NCBI GenBank assembly: GCA_024860865.1
Contig: JACRDV010000079.1
Span: 1-5,173, forward strand
Direction: 5' to 3'
From: Methanobacteriota archaeon
GTDB lineage: Archaea > JACRDV01
DNA length: 5,173 nucleotides
Shown here: in pieces, positions 1 to 4,920 of the stretch
How positions within the stretch are numbered: position 1 is the stretch's first letter
Layout of the letters: each line of letters begins with the position of its first letter
Position numbers and translations under genes: made by a program
Notes under the pieces: model-generated
Database searches by the model: none
Seen by the model: the letters and a program-made list of their open reading frames with translations, nothing else
Told to the model about the DNA's origin: nothing

Positions 1-2
1 AA

Positions 3-77
3 GTAAGGATTAAAAAAGGATTTTTCAGCATAAGAGGAGCAAAACCGATTCATATAATCCAAACTTTAAAGCAATAA
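3..77 (+). CDS. Possible C-terminal tail of an upstream gene (partial)
   Basis: Reading from base 3, there is an open frame of 24 codons to a TAA at 75-77. The peptide is basic at first (RIKKGF), then SIRGAKPIH, and ends in HIIQTLKQ. Its composition is protein-like, and it stops about 60 bases before the next start, as expected for the end of an upstream gene. It is too short to assign to a family, and an open run of this length can occur by chance. No function is proposed. Confidence 0.35.
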   Translation, partial: VRIKKGFFSIRGAKPIHIIQTLKQ

Positions 78-98
78 TAGAGTATTACAAACTTTAAA
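60..98. repeat. 11-bp direct repeat CAAACTTTAAA upstream of the OB-fold gene
   Basis: CAAACTTTAAA occurs exactly at 60-70 and 88-98, 28 bp apart start to start. The second copy ends about 10 bases before the TATA box at 108-115. The position, just upstream of the basal promoter, suits an activator or regulator site. In such AT-rich sequence a chance repeat is also possible. Confidence 0.35.
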
Positions 99-99
99 T

Positions 100-139
100 G
101 AAAAATATTTATATGTGAATTATATTAACCTTTTACTGA
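100..139 (+). promoter_or_regulatory. Archaeal promoter (BRE/TATA) for a leaderless transcript
   Basis: TTTATATG at 108-115 matches an archaeal TATA box and is preceded by the purine-rich GAAAAATA (100-107), a plausible BRE. Archaeal transcription usually starts about 26 bases downstream of the box centre, which predicts a start near 138. The ATG is at 140. No Shine-Dalgarno lies upstream of that ATG (ACCTTTTACTGA), so the mRNA is probably leaderless. Confidence 0.6.
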
Positions 140-1111
140 ATGAATGATAAAAATTTAATTAAATTATCGATTATTTGTTCAATTATAGGCTTAACCTTGC
201 TATATATCTCCTCGATATTAGTAGAGCCTGCTTTAACTTATATTGGAAAAATTGACCAACGAGATATCGGGAATTCTGTTAAAATCAGTGGCTCTATCTC
301 AGATGTTAAGCTCAATCCACAGGGCCATGTGTTTCTAACTATAGAAGATTCAACCGGTCAAATTCGTGCTTCAATTTTCAACCAAATTTCTAAAAAAATC
401 GATTCAAGTTTATTTTTTGCAGGTAATTTGATTGAGATTTCTGGAACTTTAGATGAATTTAGGGGGCAGCTCCAGATTATTCCGAAGAATAGCCGAGATG
501 TGAAAATTACAGAAACTTATGCAACAAAAATCTCAGAAGTGTTGAATGATAACTCCTCTAATCCTATCAAAAAAATCCAAGGAAAAATTGAGAAGCAATA
601 CAATGTTGGTGAAAATTTAGTTCTAAAACTTTCGGATGGCTCAGGTTCAATTTCTATATTTTTACCAAATGATTTAGTGAGTGAGTTAGAATTGGCTCAT
701 GATTCGAAACTTGAAATCAATGATATAATACTAGTTGGTGGAGCTCTCACAAAATATAAAGGGACTTTCCAAATCTTAGCTAAAGATGTTAAAATTATAG
801 AAAAACAAACTATTTTAATAACACCAATTTCTCAAATCACGAGAAGTTTTCTTAATAATACTGTAAAAATTGAAGGCACAATTGCCCAAATTATTAGATC
901 AAAGAAAGGACATCTGTTTTTAAAAATCAAAGATAGCACAGGGGCAATTGAGGTGCCACTTTTTTCTACTGTAGTCAATCAATTAAAAGGGCGCGGTTTA
1001 GATCCAGCAACAATCGAGGTTAATGATGCTATTAGAGTAAAAGGTGTTGTTAGAGAATATGAAGGGCAACTCCAAGTGGTTCCAAGGTCTGCAAAGGATG
1101 TTGAACTATGA
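140..1111 (+). CDS. Membrane-anchored protein with three tandem OB-fold domains
   Basis: The 323-residue product has one hydrophobic segment (about 9-28) after a short lysine-containing head, so it is predicted to be anchored with its C-terminal part outside the membrane; an uncleaved signal peptide is equally possible. Three OB-fold-like repeats follow, at about 36-124, 127-221 and 228-323. Each carries a strand pair around an S/DGxG turn (GHVFLTIEDSTG, NLVLKLSDGSG, GHLFLKIKDSTG), and each ends in a recurring FRGQLQIIP, YKGTFQILA or YEGQLQVVP strand. Repeats 1 and 3 are clearly closer to each other than to repeat 2. OB-folds of this kind (COG4085/tRNA-anti-like) often bind nucleic acid, but outward orientation makes another ligand possible. 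The start at 140 is supported by the promoter spacing. The stop overlaps the start of the TctA-like gene, so the two products probably work together. The structural call is firm; the function is unknown. Confidence 0.8.
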   Translation: MNDKNLIKLSIICSIIGLTLLYISSILVEPALTYIGKIDQRDIGNSVKISGSISDVKLNPQGHVFLTIEDSTGQIRASIFNQISKKIDSSLFFAGNLIEISGTLDEFRGQLQIIPKNSRDVKITETYATKISEVLNDNSSNPIKKIQGKIEKQYNVGENLVLKLSDGSGSISIFLPNDLVSELELAHDSKLEINDIILVGGALTKYKGTFQILAKDVKIIEKQTILITPISQITRSFLNNTVKIEGTIAQIIRSKKGHLFLKIKDSTGAIEVPLFSTVVNQLKGRGLDPATIEVNDAIRVKGVVREYEGQLQVVPRSAKDVEL

Positions 1112-2334
1112 TATTTTTTGATTATTTGTTGTTTGTAGCGTTTGGGATTGTTCTTGGGATTGCAACAGGTTTAACCCCGGGCATACATATTAATGCTGTT
1201 GCCGCATTGATCATTGCAATTGCTCCACTTTTAAGCAATTTTGCACCTCTTTGCCTAGTTGCAACCATTGTAAGCATGGCGATAATTCACATTTTCCTTC
1301 AATTCATCCCTTCGATTTACCTTGGAGTGCCAGAAGAAGGTACTGTACTTTCAATCTTGCCTGGTCACAAATTGTTGCTTGAAGGAAGGGGGGCAGAAGC
1401 AATCAGATTAACAGTGATTGGTTGTTTTGGGGCCATATTAACTTCAATAGCCCTGCTTGCTGGATTGGTATATTTCATTTCAACATTATACTCAATAATT
1501 AGACCATCAATTGGCTGGATTTTACTTGCAATTGTATTTTTTATGGTTGGAATTGAGCAAACGTGGAAGCAAAGAGCTTGGGGCTTGTTAGTTTTTGCTC
1601 TTTCAGGTTTGCTTGGATATGTTGTCCTCAATTCGAACTTAGTTCCGCCGAAGCATGCGTTGTTTCCTTTGTTAGCTGGTTTATTTGGGTTGAGCACACT
1701 TTTTATCAGCATGAAAAGTTGTCAGTTCATTCCTGCCCAATATGATGTTACCGAGATTAAATTTCCAAAGCAAAGGTTGGTAAAATGTGTTACGTTTGGA
1801 TCGATTGCTGGGATGGTAGTGGGATTACTTCCGGGCGTAGGAGCTGCACAAGCAACAGTGCTTGCACAGCAAGTTAGCGGGCGTAATGATCATAGAGAAT
1901 TTTTAGTTTCTGTGTCTGGAGTTGATACCAGCAATTTCATTTTTTCATTGGCTGCTATCTATGCAATTGGTCATCCTAGGAGCGGAGCAGCTGTCGCTGT
2001 TGAGAAAATTTTGGGTGGATTAAATGTCTATGAGCTTTTATTTATGATTTCAATAATTTTGCTCACTAGCGGGATTGCTGTTATAATCGCTCTTAAATCG
2101 AGCAAATGGATAGCTAAAAGACTTGAGCGAGTTAACTATCGAAAACTTTGCCTAGCTATCTCTGTGTTCATGCTAGCCTTGATCGTGGCACTAACTGGAC
2201 CATTTGGATTTTTGATAGCTTTTGTATCAACCTGCATTGGTTTGATTGCGCCATTAGTTGGGATAAGAAGAACTCATGGAATGGGAGTTTTGCTTTTGCC
2301 CACTATAGTTTATTTCTTGACATTGAGCTCGTGA
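1108..2334 (+). CDS. TctA-like polytopic membrane protein (COG1784 type)
   Basis: The product is 408 residues of almost continuous membrane segments (roughly 10-12 predicted). It carries the TctA-family signature in both halves: GLTPGIHIN at 21-29 and GLLPGVGAAQATVLAQQ at 239-255, consistent with the internal duplication of these transporters. A loop at about 70-101 has GVPEEGTVLSILPGH and LLEGRGAEAIRL, and another at about 270-303 has GVDTSNFIFS and GHPRSGAAVAVEKIL. In bacteria, TctA is the large permease of tripartite tricarboxylate transporters and works with TctB and a binding protein TctC. Neither is encoded here, and at 408 residues it is shorter than classical TctA (about 500). The ATG overlaps the upstream stop as ATGA, with a weak AAGGA eight to nine bases before it, so translation is probably coupled to the OB-fold gene. 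The substrate cannot be read from the sequence; calling it a tricarboxylate importer would be overreach. Confidence 0.85.
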   Translation: MIFFDYLLFVAFGIVLGIATGLTPGIHINAVAALIIAIAPLLSNFAPLCLVATIVSMAIIHIFLQFIPSIYLGVPEEGTVLSILPGHKLLLEGRGAEAIRLTVIGCFGAILTSIALLAGLVYFISTLYSIIRPSIGWILLAIVFFMVGIEQTWKQRAWGLLVFALSGLLGYVVLNSNLVPPKHALFPLLAGLFGLSTLFISMKSCQFIPAQYDVTEIKFPKQRLVKCVTFGSIAGMVVGLLPGVGAAQATVLAQQVSGRNDHREFLVSVSGVDTSNFIFSLAAIYAIGHPRSGAAVAVEKILGGLNVYELLFMISIILLTSGIAVIIALKSSKWIAKRLERVNYRKLCLAISVFMLALIVALTGPFGFLIAFVSTCIGLIAPLVGIRRTHGMGVLLLPTIVYFLTLSS

Positions 2335-2343
2335 ACTACTCAT

Positions 2344-2388
2344 GGCTATAGCCGCGAATATCTATTAAGATACACTAGTGAATAGATA
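2344..2388. repeat. Cluster of palindromes between the TctA-like gene and the toxin gene
   Basis: Three perfect inverted repeats are packed into 45 bases. GGCTATAGCC at 2344-2353 is a 10-bp palindrome starting nine bases after the TctA-like stop. TATCTATT (2359-2366) pairs with AATAGATA (2381-2388) over 8 bp. CACTAGTG (2373-2380) is an 8-bp palindrome inside that loop. The right arm runs into the candidate TATA box of the toxin-antitoxin operon, so these could be operator sites for its autoregulation. An mRNA hairpin ending the upstream operon is the alternative. Confidence 0.5.
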
Positions 2389-2397
2389 CTTAAAAAG
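2387..2397 (+). promoter_or_regulatory. Candidate TATA box of the toxin-antitoxin operon
   Basis: TACTTAAAAAG is a reasonable archaeal TATA element. Its centre predicts transcription from about 2418, giving a leader of about 30 bases before the ATG at 2450. That leader ends with GTGAT (2440-2444), which can pair with the end of 16S rRNA as part of GGTGATCC, five bases before the start codon. The promoter call rests on spacing and composition only. Confidence 0.4.
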
Positions 2398-2440
2398 GTG
2401 CTTGGAGCAGTCAATAGGCAACAGTAAGAAATAAAAGTTG

Positions 2441-2466
2441 TGATATCAAATGATATATAAGGATAT
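2441..2466. repeat. Helically phased GATAT repeat and inverted repeat over the toxin start codon
   Basis: GATAT occurs at 2442, 2452 and 2462, exactly 10 bp apart. The same stretch contains the palindrome TGATATCA (2441-2448) and an inverted repeat ATATCA/TGATAT (2443-2448 and 2451-2456) that straddles the ATG. A 10-bp period puts the sites on one face of the helix, as in an operator bound by a multimeric protein. The first codons of the toxin constrain part of it, so chance is not excluded. Confidence 0.3.
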
Positions 2467-2695
2467 TATAAGAGAAAAGTGGGAAGTTAGGGTAAGCCAC
2501 CACGCCTTTATAAGAGCAATGGAAAGGGGAATAACGCCGGATATGATTGAGGCCACGATAAAAGGTGGCAAAACAAGGGAATTTGGAAGGAGAATGGTCA
2601 AGTTTACAAAGGAGTATAAGATGGGGAAAGTGGTCTGTGTTGGAGAGAAAAAGGAAGCGGATAAAATAAAAATACTCACAATAAAGTGGGGGTAG
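2450..2695 (+). CDS. DUF4258 family protein, probable RelE/BECR-like toxin
   Basis: The 81-residue product has the usual DUF4258 layout. An N-terminal helix carries SHHAFIRAMERGIT (16-29), the family's HxxxRxxERGI pattern. DMIEATIKGGKTREFG follows, and then come beta strands ending RMVKFTKEY, GKVVCVG and KIKILTIKW. DUF4258 belongs to the RelE/BECR superfamily of small ribonuclease toxins. H17 or H18, R22 and the C-terminal strands are the likely working residues, by family analogy. The gene sits toxin-first, two bases ahead of a YgiT-type zinc-finger antitoxin, the same order as in mqsRA. Eight of its ten Ile codons are ATA and all seven Arg codons are AGA/AGG. The deacetylase gene instead favours ATT for Ile, a hint of separate ancestry based on few codons. 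No frameshift or missing motif is seen, so it is probably intact. Confidence 0.8.
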   Translation: MIYKDIIREKWEVRVSHHAFIRAMERGITPDMIEATIKGGKTREFGRRMVKFTKEYKMGKVVCVGEKKEADKIKILTIKWG

Positions 2696-2697
2696 TT

Positions 2698-3009
2698 ATG
2701 GCAAAGGTTTGCTGGGAATGTAAGGGGAAAATGAAAGAATATGTGGCAAAAACTCCGGAAGGAGTTGAATACAGGTACTGGAAATGCTCAAAATGTAGTG
2801 AAGAGGTTTTGGACATCAAGCAGTTGCACGCAGTAGCCGAAAAATATAGAGCACTAAAAGCTTATTCCGTAACTATTTCTAAGTGGGGCTCTGCCCTGGC
2901 CATTAGAATCCCGAGGGAGGTTACGCAGGTACAAAGAATAAAAGAGGGGAAGAAGGCTCTCCTCATTCCAGAAAAAACTGGATTTAAAGTAATTCCTGAA
3001 AAGGCATGA
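2698..3009 (+). CDS. YgiT-type zinc-finger antitoxin with a C-terminal AbrB-like domain
   Basis: I prefer the ATG at 2698 (103 residues): it lies two bases after the toxin stop and has GGGGGT at 2688-2693 as a Shine-Dalgarno. An in-frame GTG at 2686 would add only four residues. Residues 5-33 form a zinc finger with two CxxC pairs (CWEC at 5-8, CSKC at 30-33), like the N-terminal part of MqsA/YgiT antitoxins. From about 56 the chain changes to an AbrB/SpoVT-like swapped-hairpin domain (VTISKWGSALAIRIPREV, then IKEGKKALLIPEKTGFKVIP). MqsA itself carries a helix-turn-helix there instead. By family logic the zinc finger would bind and neutralise the toxin, and the AbrB dimer would bind the operon's own promoter. 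The final codons overlap the HEPN-like relic in another frame, so the exact C-terminus may have been set by that rearrangement. Confidence 0.8.
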   Translation: MAKVCWECKGKMKEYVAKTPEGVEYRYWKCSKCSEEVLDIKQLHAVAEKYRALKAYSVTISKWGSALAIRIPREVTQVQRIKEGKKALLIPEKTGFKVIPEKA

Positions 3010-3082
3010 AGGTGAAAACTACTTTGATTGGGTCATCACGATATGCTACTATGCAATGTATCAGGCTTCTTTAGCGCGTTAG
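2993..3082 (+). pseudogene. Relic of a HEPN-domain protein
   Basis: In the frame starting at 2993, just after an in-frame TAA, the translation reads FLKRHEGEN and then YFDWVITICYYAMYQASLA, before a TAG at 3080-3082. The DWxxxxxYYAMYxAxLA pattern closely resembles the second helix of HEPN-domain proteins (typically YDWAITxAYYAMFHAAxALL), including MNT/HEPN toxin partners. The first helix is cut short and overlaps the antitoxin's last codons. There is no start codon and no RxxxxH catalytic motif. Beyond the TAG the same frame is interrupted by further stops (about 3164, 3212 and 3230), with HLAEIKLT and RADRLF possibly being eroded later helices. This looks like a remnant left by a deletion, not a functional gene. 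A chance resemblance over about 28 residues is possible. Confidence 0.5.
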
Positions 3083-3187
3083 AATTTTACCTCTACCGAC
3101 GATAGTTTATTTTTTGACACGAGCCAACAAATACAGAAACATTTAGCTGAAATTAAGTTGACATAAAAAATGGAAAAGCAAGATTTG

Positions 3188-3195
3188 AAATATAT
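3188..3195 (+). promoter_or_regulatory. Candidate TATA box for the 118-residue gene
   Basis: AAATATAT, preceded by TTTG, is the best TATA-like element in the 3083-3288 gap. It predicts a start near 3218 and a leader of about 70 bases. Apart from possible eroded HEPN codons, I see no RNA gene or other ORF in this gap. Confidence 0.3.
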
Positions 3196-3276
3196 CAATG
3201 TTCATCAACTGTAGAGAGCTGATAGACTTTTCTGAGCCAAATAATACGAATAAGAAGAATAAAAGAGTACAATAAA

Positions 3277-3281
3277 GGAGG
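3277..3281 (+). promoter_or_regulatory. Strong Shine-Dalgarno
   Basis: GGAGG lies seven bases before the ATG at 3289, within AAAGGAGG. It is the strongest ribosome binding site in the window and fixes the start of the 118-residue gene. It contrasts with the leaderless start of the OB-fold gene. Confidence 0.85.
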
Positions 3282-3288
3282 AAATTTT

Positions 3289-3645
3289 ATGTACCATCCA
3301 GGAAAAGTGCTGAAGATTTTCTCGCCTAGAGATAAGGATATAGTTGCTTCTGATGATACGACTCAAGCAATGTTGGCAATGTGGGATGAAAATTTGATAA
3401 CAGTTTCAGTAGAACCGCATTTATCTGATAAAACACAAGAAGGAGATGTTGTTTTAGTAGACTACAGTCCCTTATCTCCGAAAACTCCAGTTCCAAGGAT
3501 GATCGTAATTAAAGTCTTACGCGGAGAGAATGCTGAAAAAACTTGGAGCGAGTATAAGTCTCGTTTCAAAAAACTCCAAGAAGAGCGAGCCCCACTGCCA
3601 CCATTTCAGATGCCACAAATCCCACGACCTGGACCTTACGGGTGA
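3289..3645 (+). CDS. Conserved-looking small protein of unknown function, probable small beta-barrel
   Basis: I cannot assign a named family to this 118-residue protein. Residues 1-80 look like a compact beta domain: MYHPGKVLKIFSPRDKDIVA, then DDTTQAMLAMWDENLITVSV, then GDVVLVDYSP (52-61) and PRMIVIKVLRG (69-79). A GDxVLVDY strand followed by a second basic strand is typical of small OB/SH3-like barrels. A charged helix with KTWSEYKSRFKKLQEE (about 84-98) follows, then a proline-rich tail (PPFQMPQIPRPGPYG) that is probably disordered. There is no signal peptide or membrane segment, so it is likely cytoplasmic. It appears to be monocistronic, with a strong Shine-Dalgarno and a hairpin/T-tract right at its stop, which suggests good expression. 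That it is a real gene is nearly certain; its role is open. Confidence 0.8.
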   Translation: MYHPGKVLKIFSPRDKDIVASDDTTQAMLAMWDENLITVSVEPHLSDKTQEGDVVLVDYSPLSPKTPVPRMIVIKVLRGENAEKTWSEYKSRFKKLQEERAPLPPFQMPQIPRPGPYG

Positions 3646-3668
3646 TCTTTTTTCTTTGAAGATCCCCT
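3640..3668 (+). terminator. Hairpin and T-tract at the end of the 118-residue gene
   Basis: GATCTT (3644-3649) pairs with AAGATC (3659-3664). After one mismatch the stem extends through GG (3641-3642) with CC (3666-3667) and a G-T wobble. The stop codon TGA (3643-3645) is inside the stem, and a T6 run (3648-3653) is in the stem and loop. Archaeal termination depends mainly on T-rich tracts such as this one, so termination just after the stop is likely. Confidence 0.5.
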
Positions 3669-3693
3669 TATTTTGAAGAAATAAAACTAATTG

Positions 3694-3703
3694 GATTTAA
3701 ATC
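3694..3703. repeat. 10-bp palindrome GATTTAAATC
   Basis: This perfect palindrome lies about 30 bp upstream of the TATA-like element of the deacetylase gene, a position where an archaeal activator could bind. A single copy is seen, so a chance AT-rich palindrome is a fair alternative. Confidence 0.25.
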
Positions 3704-3730
3704 TGAACATTCTTAGTCTGCTAATCATTG

Positions 3731-3740
3731 TATATATTAG
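3731..3740 (+). promoter_or_regulatory. Candidate TATA box of the deacetylase gene
   Basis: TATATATTAG is the best TATA match in the 3646-3849 gap and would start transcription near 3760, leaving a leader of about 90 bases. It sits at the right end of an inverted repeat, CTAAT (3721-3725) with ATTAG (3736-3740). A T7 run follows at 3750-3756. A second, weaker option is the TTTATCAAAA at 3796-3805. Confidence 0.4.
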
Positions 3741-3774
3741 GATTTGCAGTTTTTTTGCTCGAGTAAGGACAGCA

Positions 3775-3802
3775 CTTTATCTCTTTATCAAGACCTTTAT
3801 CA
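3775..3802. repeat. Three direct repeats of CTTTATC upstream of the deacetylase gene
   Basis: CTTTATC occurs at 3775-3781, 3783-3789 and 3795-3801; the last two are followed by A. If the TATA box at 3731 is used, all three lie just downstream of the transcription start, where archaeal repressors often block RNA polymerase. This is a candidate operator. Confidence 0.35.
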
Positions 3803-3849
3803 AAAAAGTTAAACTACTTGAAAAATAAACGAAAAAATTTGAGGATCTC

Positions 3850-4920
3850 ATGAAAACAGCGCTGATTTATTCTAATGACTATCTTAGGCATGAAACTGGA
3901 AATTTTCATCCTGAAAGCAAAGACCGTTTAAGCAAAATAATGGATTTATTAAAAGAAAAAAGTGTCACTTCACATCCAGACATTTCCATTCTCACTCCTA
4001 GAGCAGCAACAGAAGAAGAGCTAGCTCAAGTGCATGATCTATCTTACATAAAACTTGTTAAGAAGGCCTCCTCAACTGGGGAATTTCTCGATGGAGATAC
4101 TCCTACTTGCCCTGAAAGTTATGAAATAGCGAAACTTGCAGCTGGCGGAGCAATTGTTGCTGGTGATGCAGTTGTTTTAGGAGAGGCGAAAAATGCCTTT
4201 GCCATTATCCGGCCGCCAGGCCATCATGCTGAGCCAGAGAGAGGGATGGGTTTCTGCATTTTTAACAACATTGCTGTGCTGATTGAACACTTAAGAGCTC
4301 AATATAATTTGAAAAAATTTTTAGTTCTGGATTGGGATGTTCACTTCGGAAATGGAACTGCTTACACCTATTATTCAGACCCAACTGTTCTCTACATTTC
4401 GATCCATCAGGATCCGAGAACTCTTTATCCTGGAACTGGATTTGCTCATGAAATTGGTTCAGGCAAAGGAGTTGGATATACGGTAAACATACCGCTTCCA
4501 CCAGGCTCTGGTGATTTCAGTTATTTGTTAGCGCTGAATGAATTATTCGTTCCTCTCGCAAAAGAGTTCAAGCCAGAGATAATTTTGGTTTCAGCTGGGC
4601 AAGATGCGCATTTCGCTGATCCAATAGCAAATCTTCAAGTAACGACTAATGGCTTTGCCCAAATTGCAAAGATTGCAGCCGATGTAGCGAATAATGTTTG
4701 TAATGGAAAAATTGTTGCGTGTTTGGAAGGTGGCTACAACCTAGAGGCTTTAGCGTATTCAACTCTTGCTATAATCAGCCAATTTGCTGGAATTGAGGTT
4801 AAGCTAGATGAACCAGAACAACCGCCAGAAGAAAGCTCGAGCATAAAAAATAATGTAAAGGGGATTATTGAGGATGTTGAAAAATTGTTGTCTAATTACT
4901 GGGAGTGTTTTGGGCGGTAG
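3850..4920 (+). CDS. Zinc-dependent deacetylase of the histone deacetylase/AcuC superfamily
   Basis: The 356-residue protein is a full-length arginase-fold deacetylase, expected to remove acetyl groups from lysine or related amines in the cytoplasm. All the key residues are visible. The catalytic His pair is in RPPGHHAEP (H125, H126). GMGFCIFNN is at 132-140. The DWDVHFGNGT block gives zinc ligands D163 and H165, with D161 in the charge relay. The third zinc ligand is D252 in SAGQDAH, and the transition-state Tyr is Y296 in LEGGYN. The N-terminal HPES (20-23) is also typical. The position before D252 is Gln, where SAGFDAH is commoner. The last 40 residues (EPEQPPEESS and a helix) form an acidic linker and tail beyond the catalytic core. 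The start is supported by GAGG at 3841-3844. Substrates could be chromatin proteins, acetyl-CoA synthetase (as for AcuC) or acetylated polyamines, and the sequence does not decide. The stop overlaps the convergent regulator by 29 bases. Confidence 0.93.
   Translation: MKTALIYSNDYLRHETGNFHPESKDRLSKIMDLLKEKSVTSHPDISILTPRAATEEELAQVHDLSYIKLVKKASSTGEFLDGDTPTCPESYEIAKLAAGGAIVAGDAVVLGEAKNAFAIIRPPGHHAEPERGMGFCIFNNIAVLIEHLRAQYNLKKFLVLDWDVHFGNGTAYTYYSDPTVLYISIHQDPRTLYPGTGFAHEIGSGKGVGYTVNIPLPPGSGDFSYLLALNELFVPLAKEFKPEIILVSAGQDAHFADPIANLQVTTNGFAQIAKIAADVANNVCNGKIVACLEGGYNLEALAYSTLAIISQFAGIEVKLDEPEQPPEESSSIKNNVKGIIEDVEKLLSNYWECFGR

Noticed and set aside
1365-1712. 115-codon minus-strand open frame
   Set aside because: It lies wholly opposite the TctA-like gene, has no motif or promoter, and reads as the antisense of membrane segments.
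1563-1745. 60-codon plus-strand open frame inside the TctA-like gene
   Set aside because: Out-of-frame shadow with no Shine-Dalgarno and unnatural Cys/Ser/Trp-rich composition.
1108-2334. Calling the membrane protein a tricarboxylate (citrate) importer
   Set aside because: Only the fold family is supported; the TctB and TctC partners are absent and the gene partner is an OB-fold protein.
2148-2351. 67-codon plus-strand open frame at the end of the TctA-like gene
   Set aside because: Shifted-frame shadow of membrane segments; no ribosome site or recognisable domain.
2446-2679. 77-codon minus-strand hydrophobic open frame
   Set aside because: Antisense of the well-supported DUF4258 toxin; its hydrophobicity comes from the purine-rich coding strand opposite.
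2686-2697. GTG start for the antitoxin, adding four residues
   Set aside because: It would place the start inside the toxin's last codons and overlap the GGGGGT ribosome site; the ATG at 2698 has better spacing.
3006-3074. Short ATG-initiated frame overlapping the antitoxin stop (MKVKTTLIG...)
   Set aside because: It has only 22 codons and no homology cue; the neighbouring frame carries the HEPN-like string, so this is a by-product of the relic.
4262-4501. 79-codon minus-strand open frame
   Set aside because: Antisense to the deacetylase catalytic core, with no domain or promoter.
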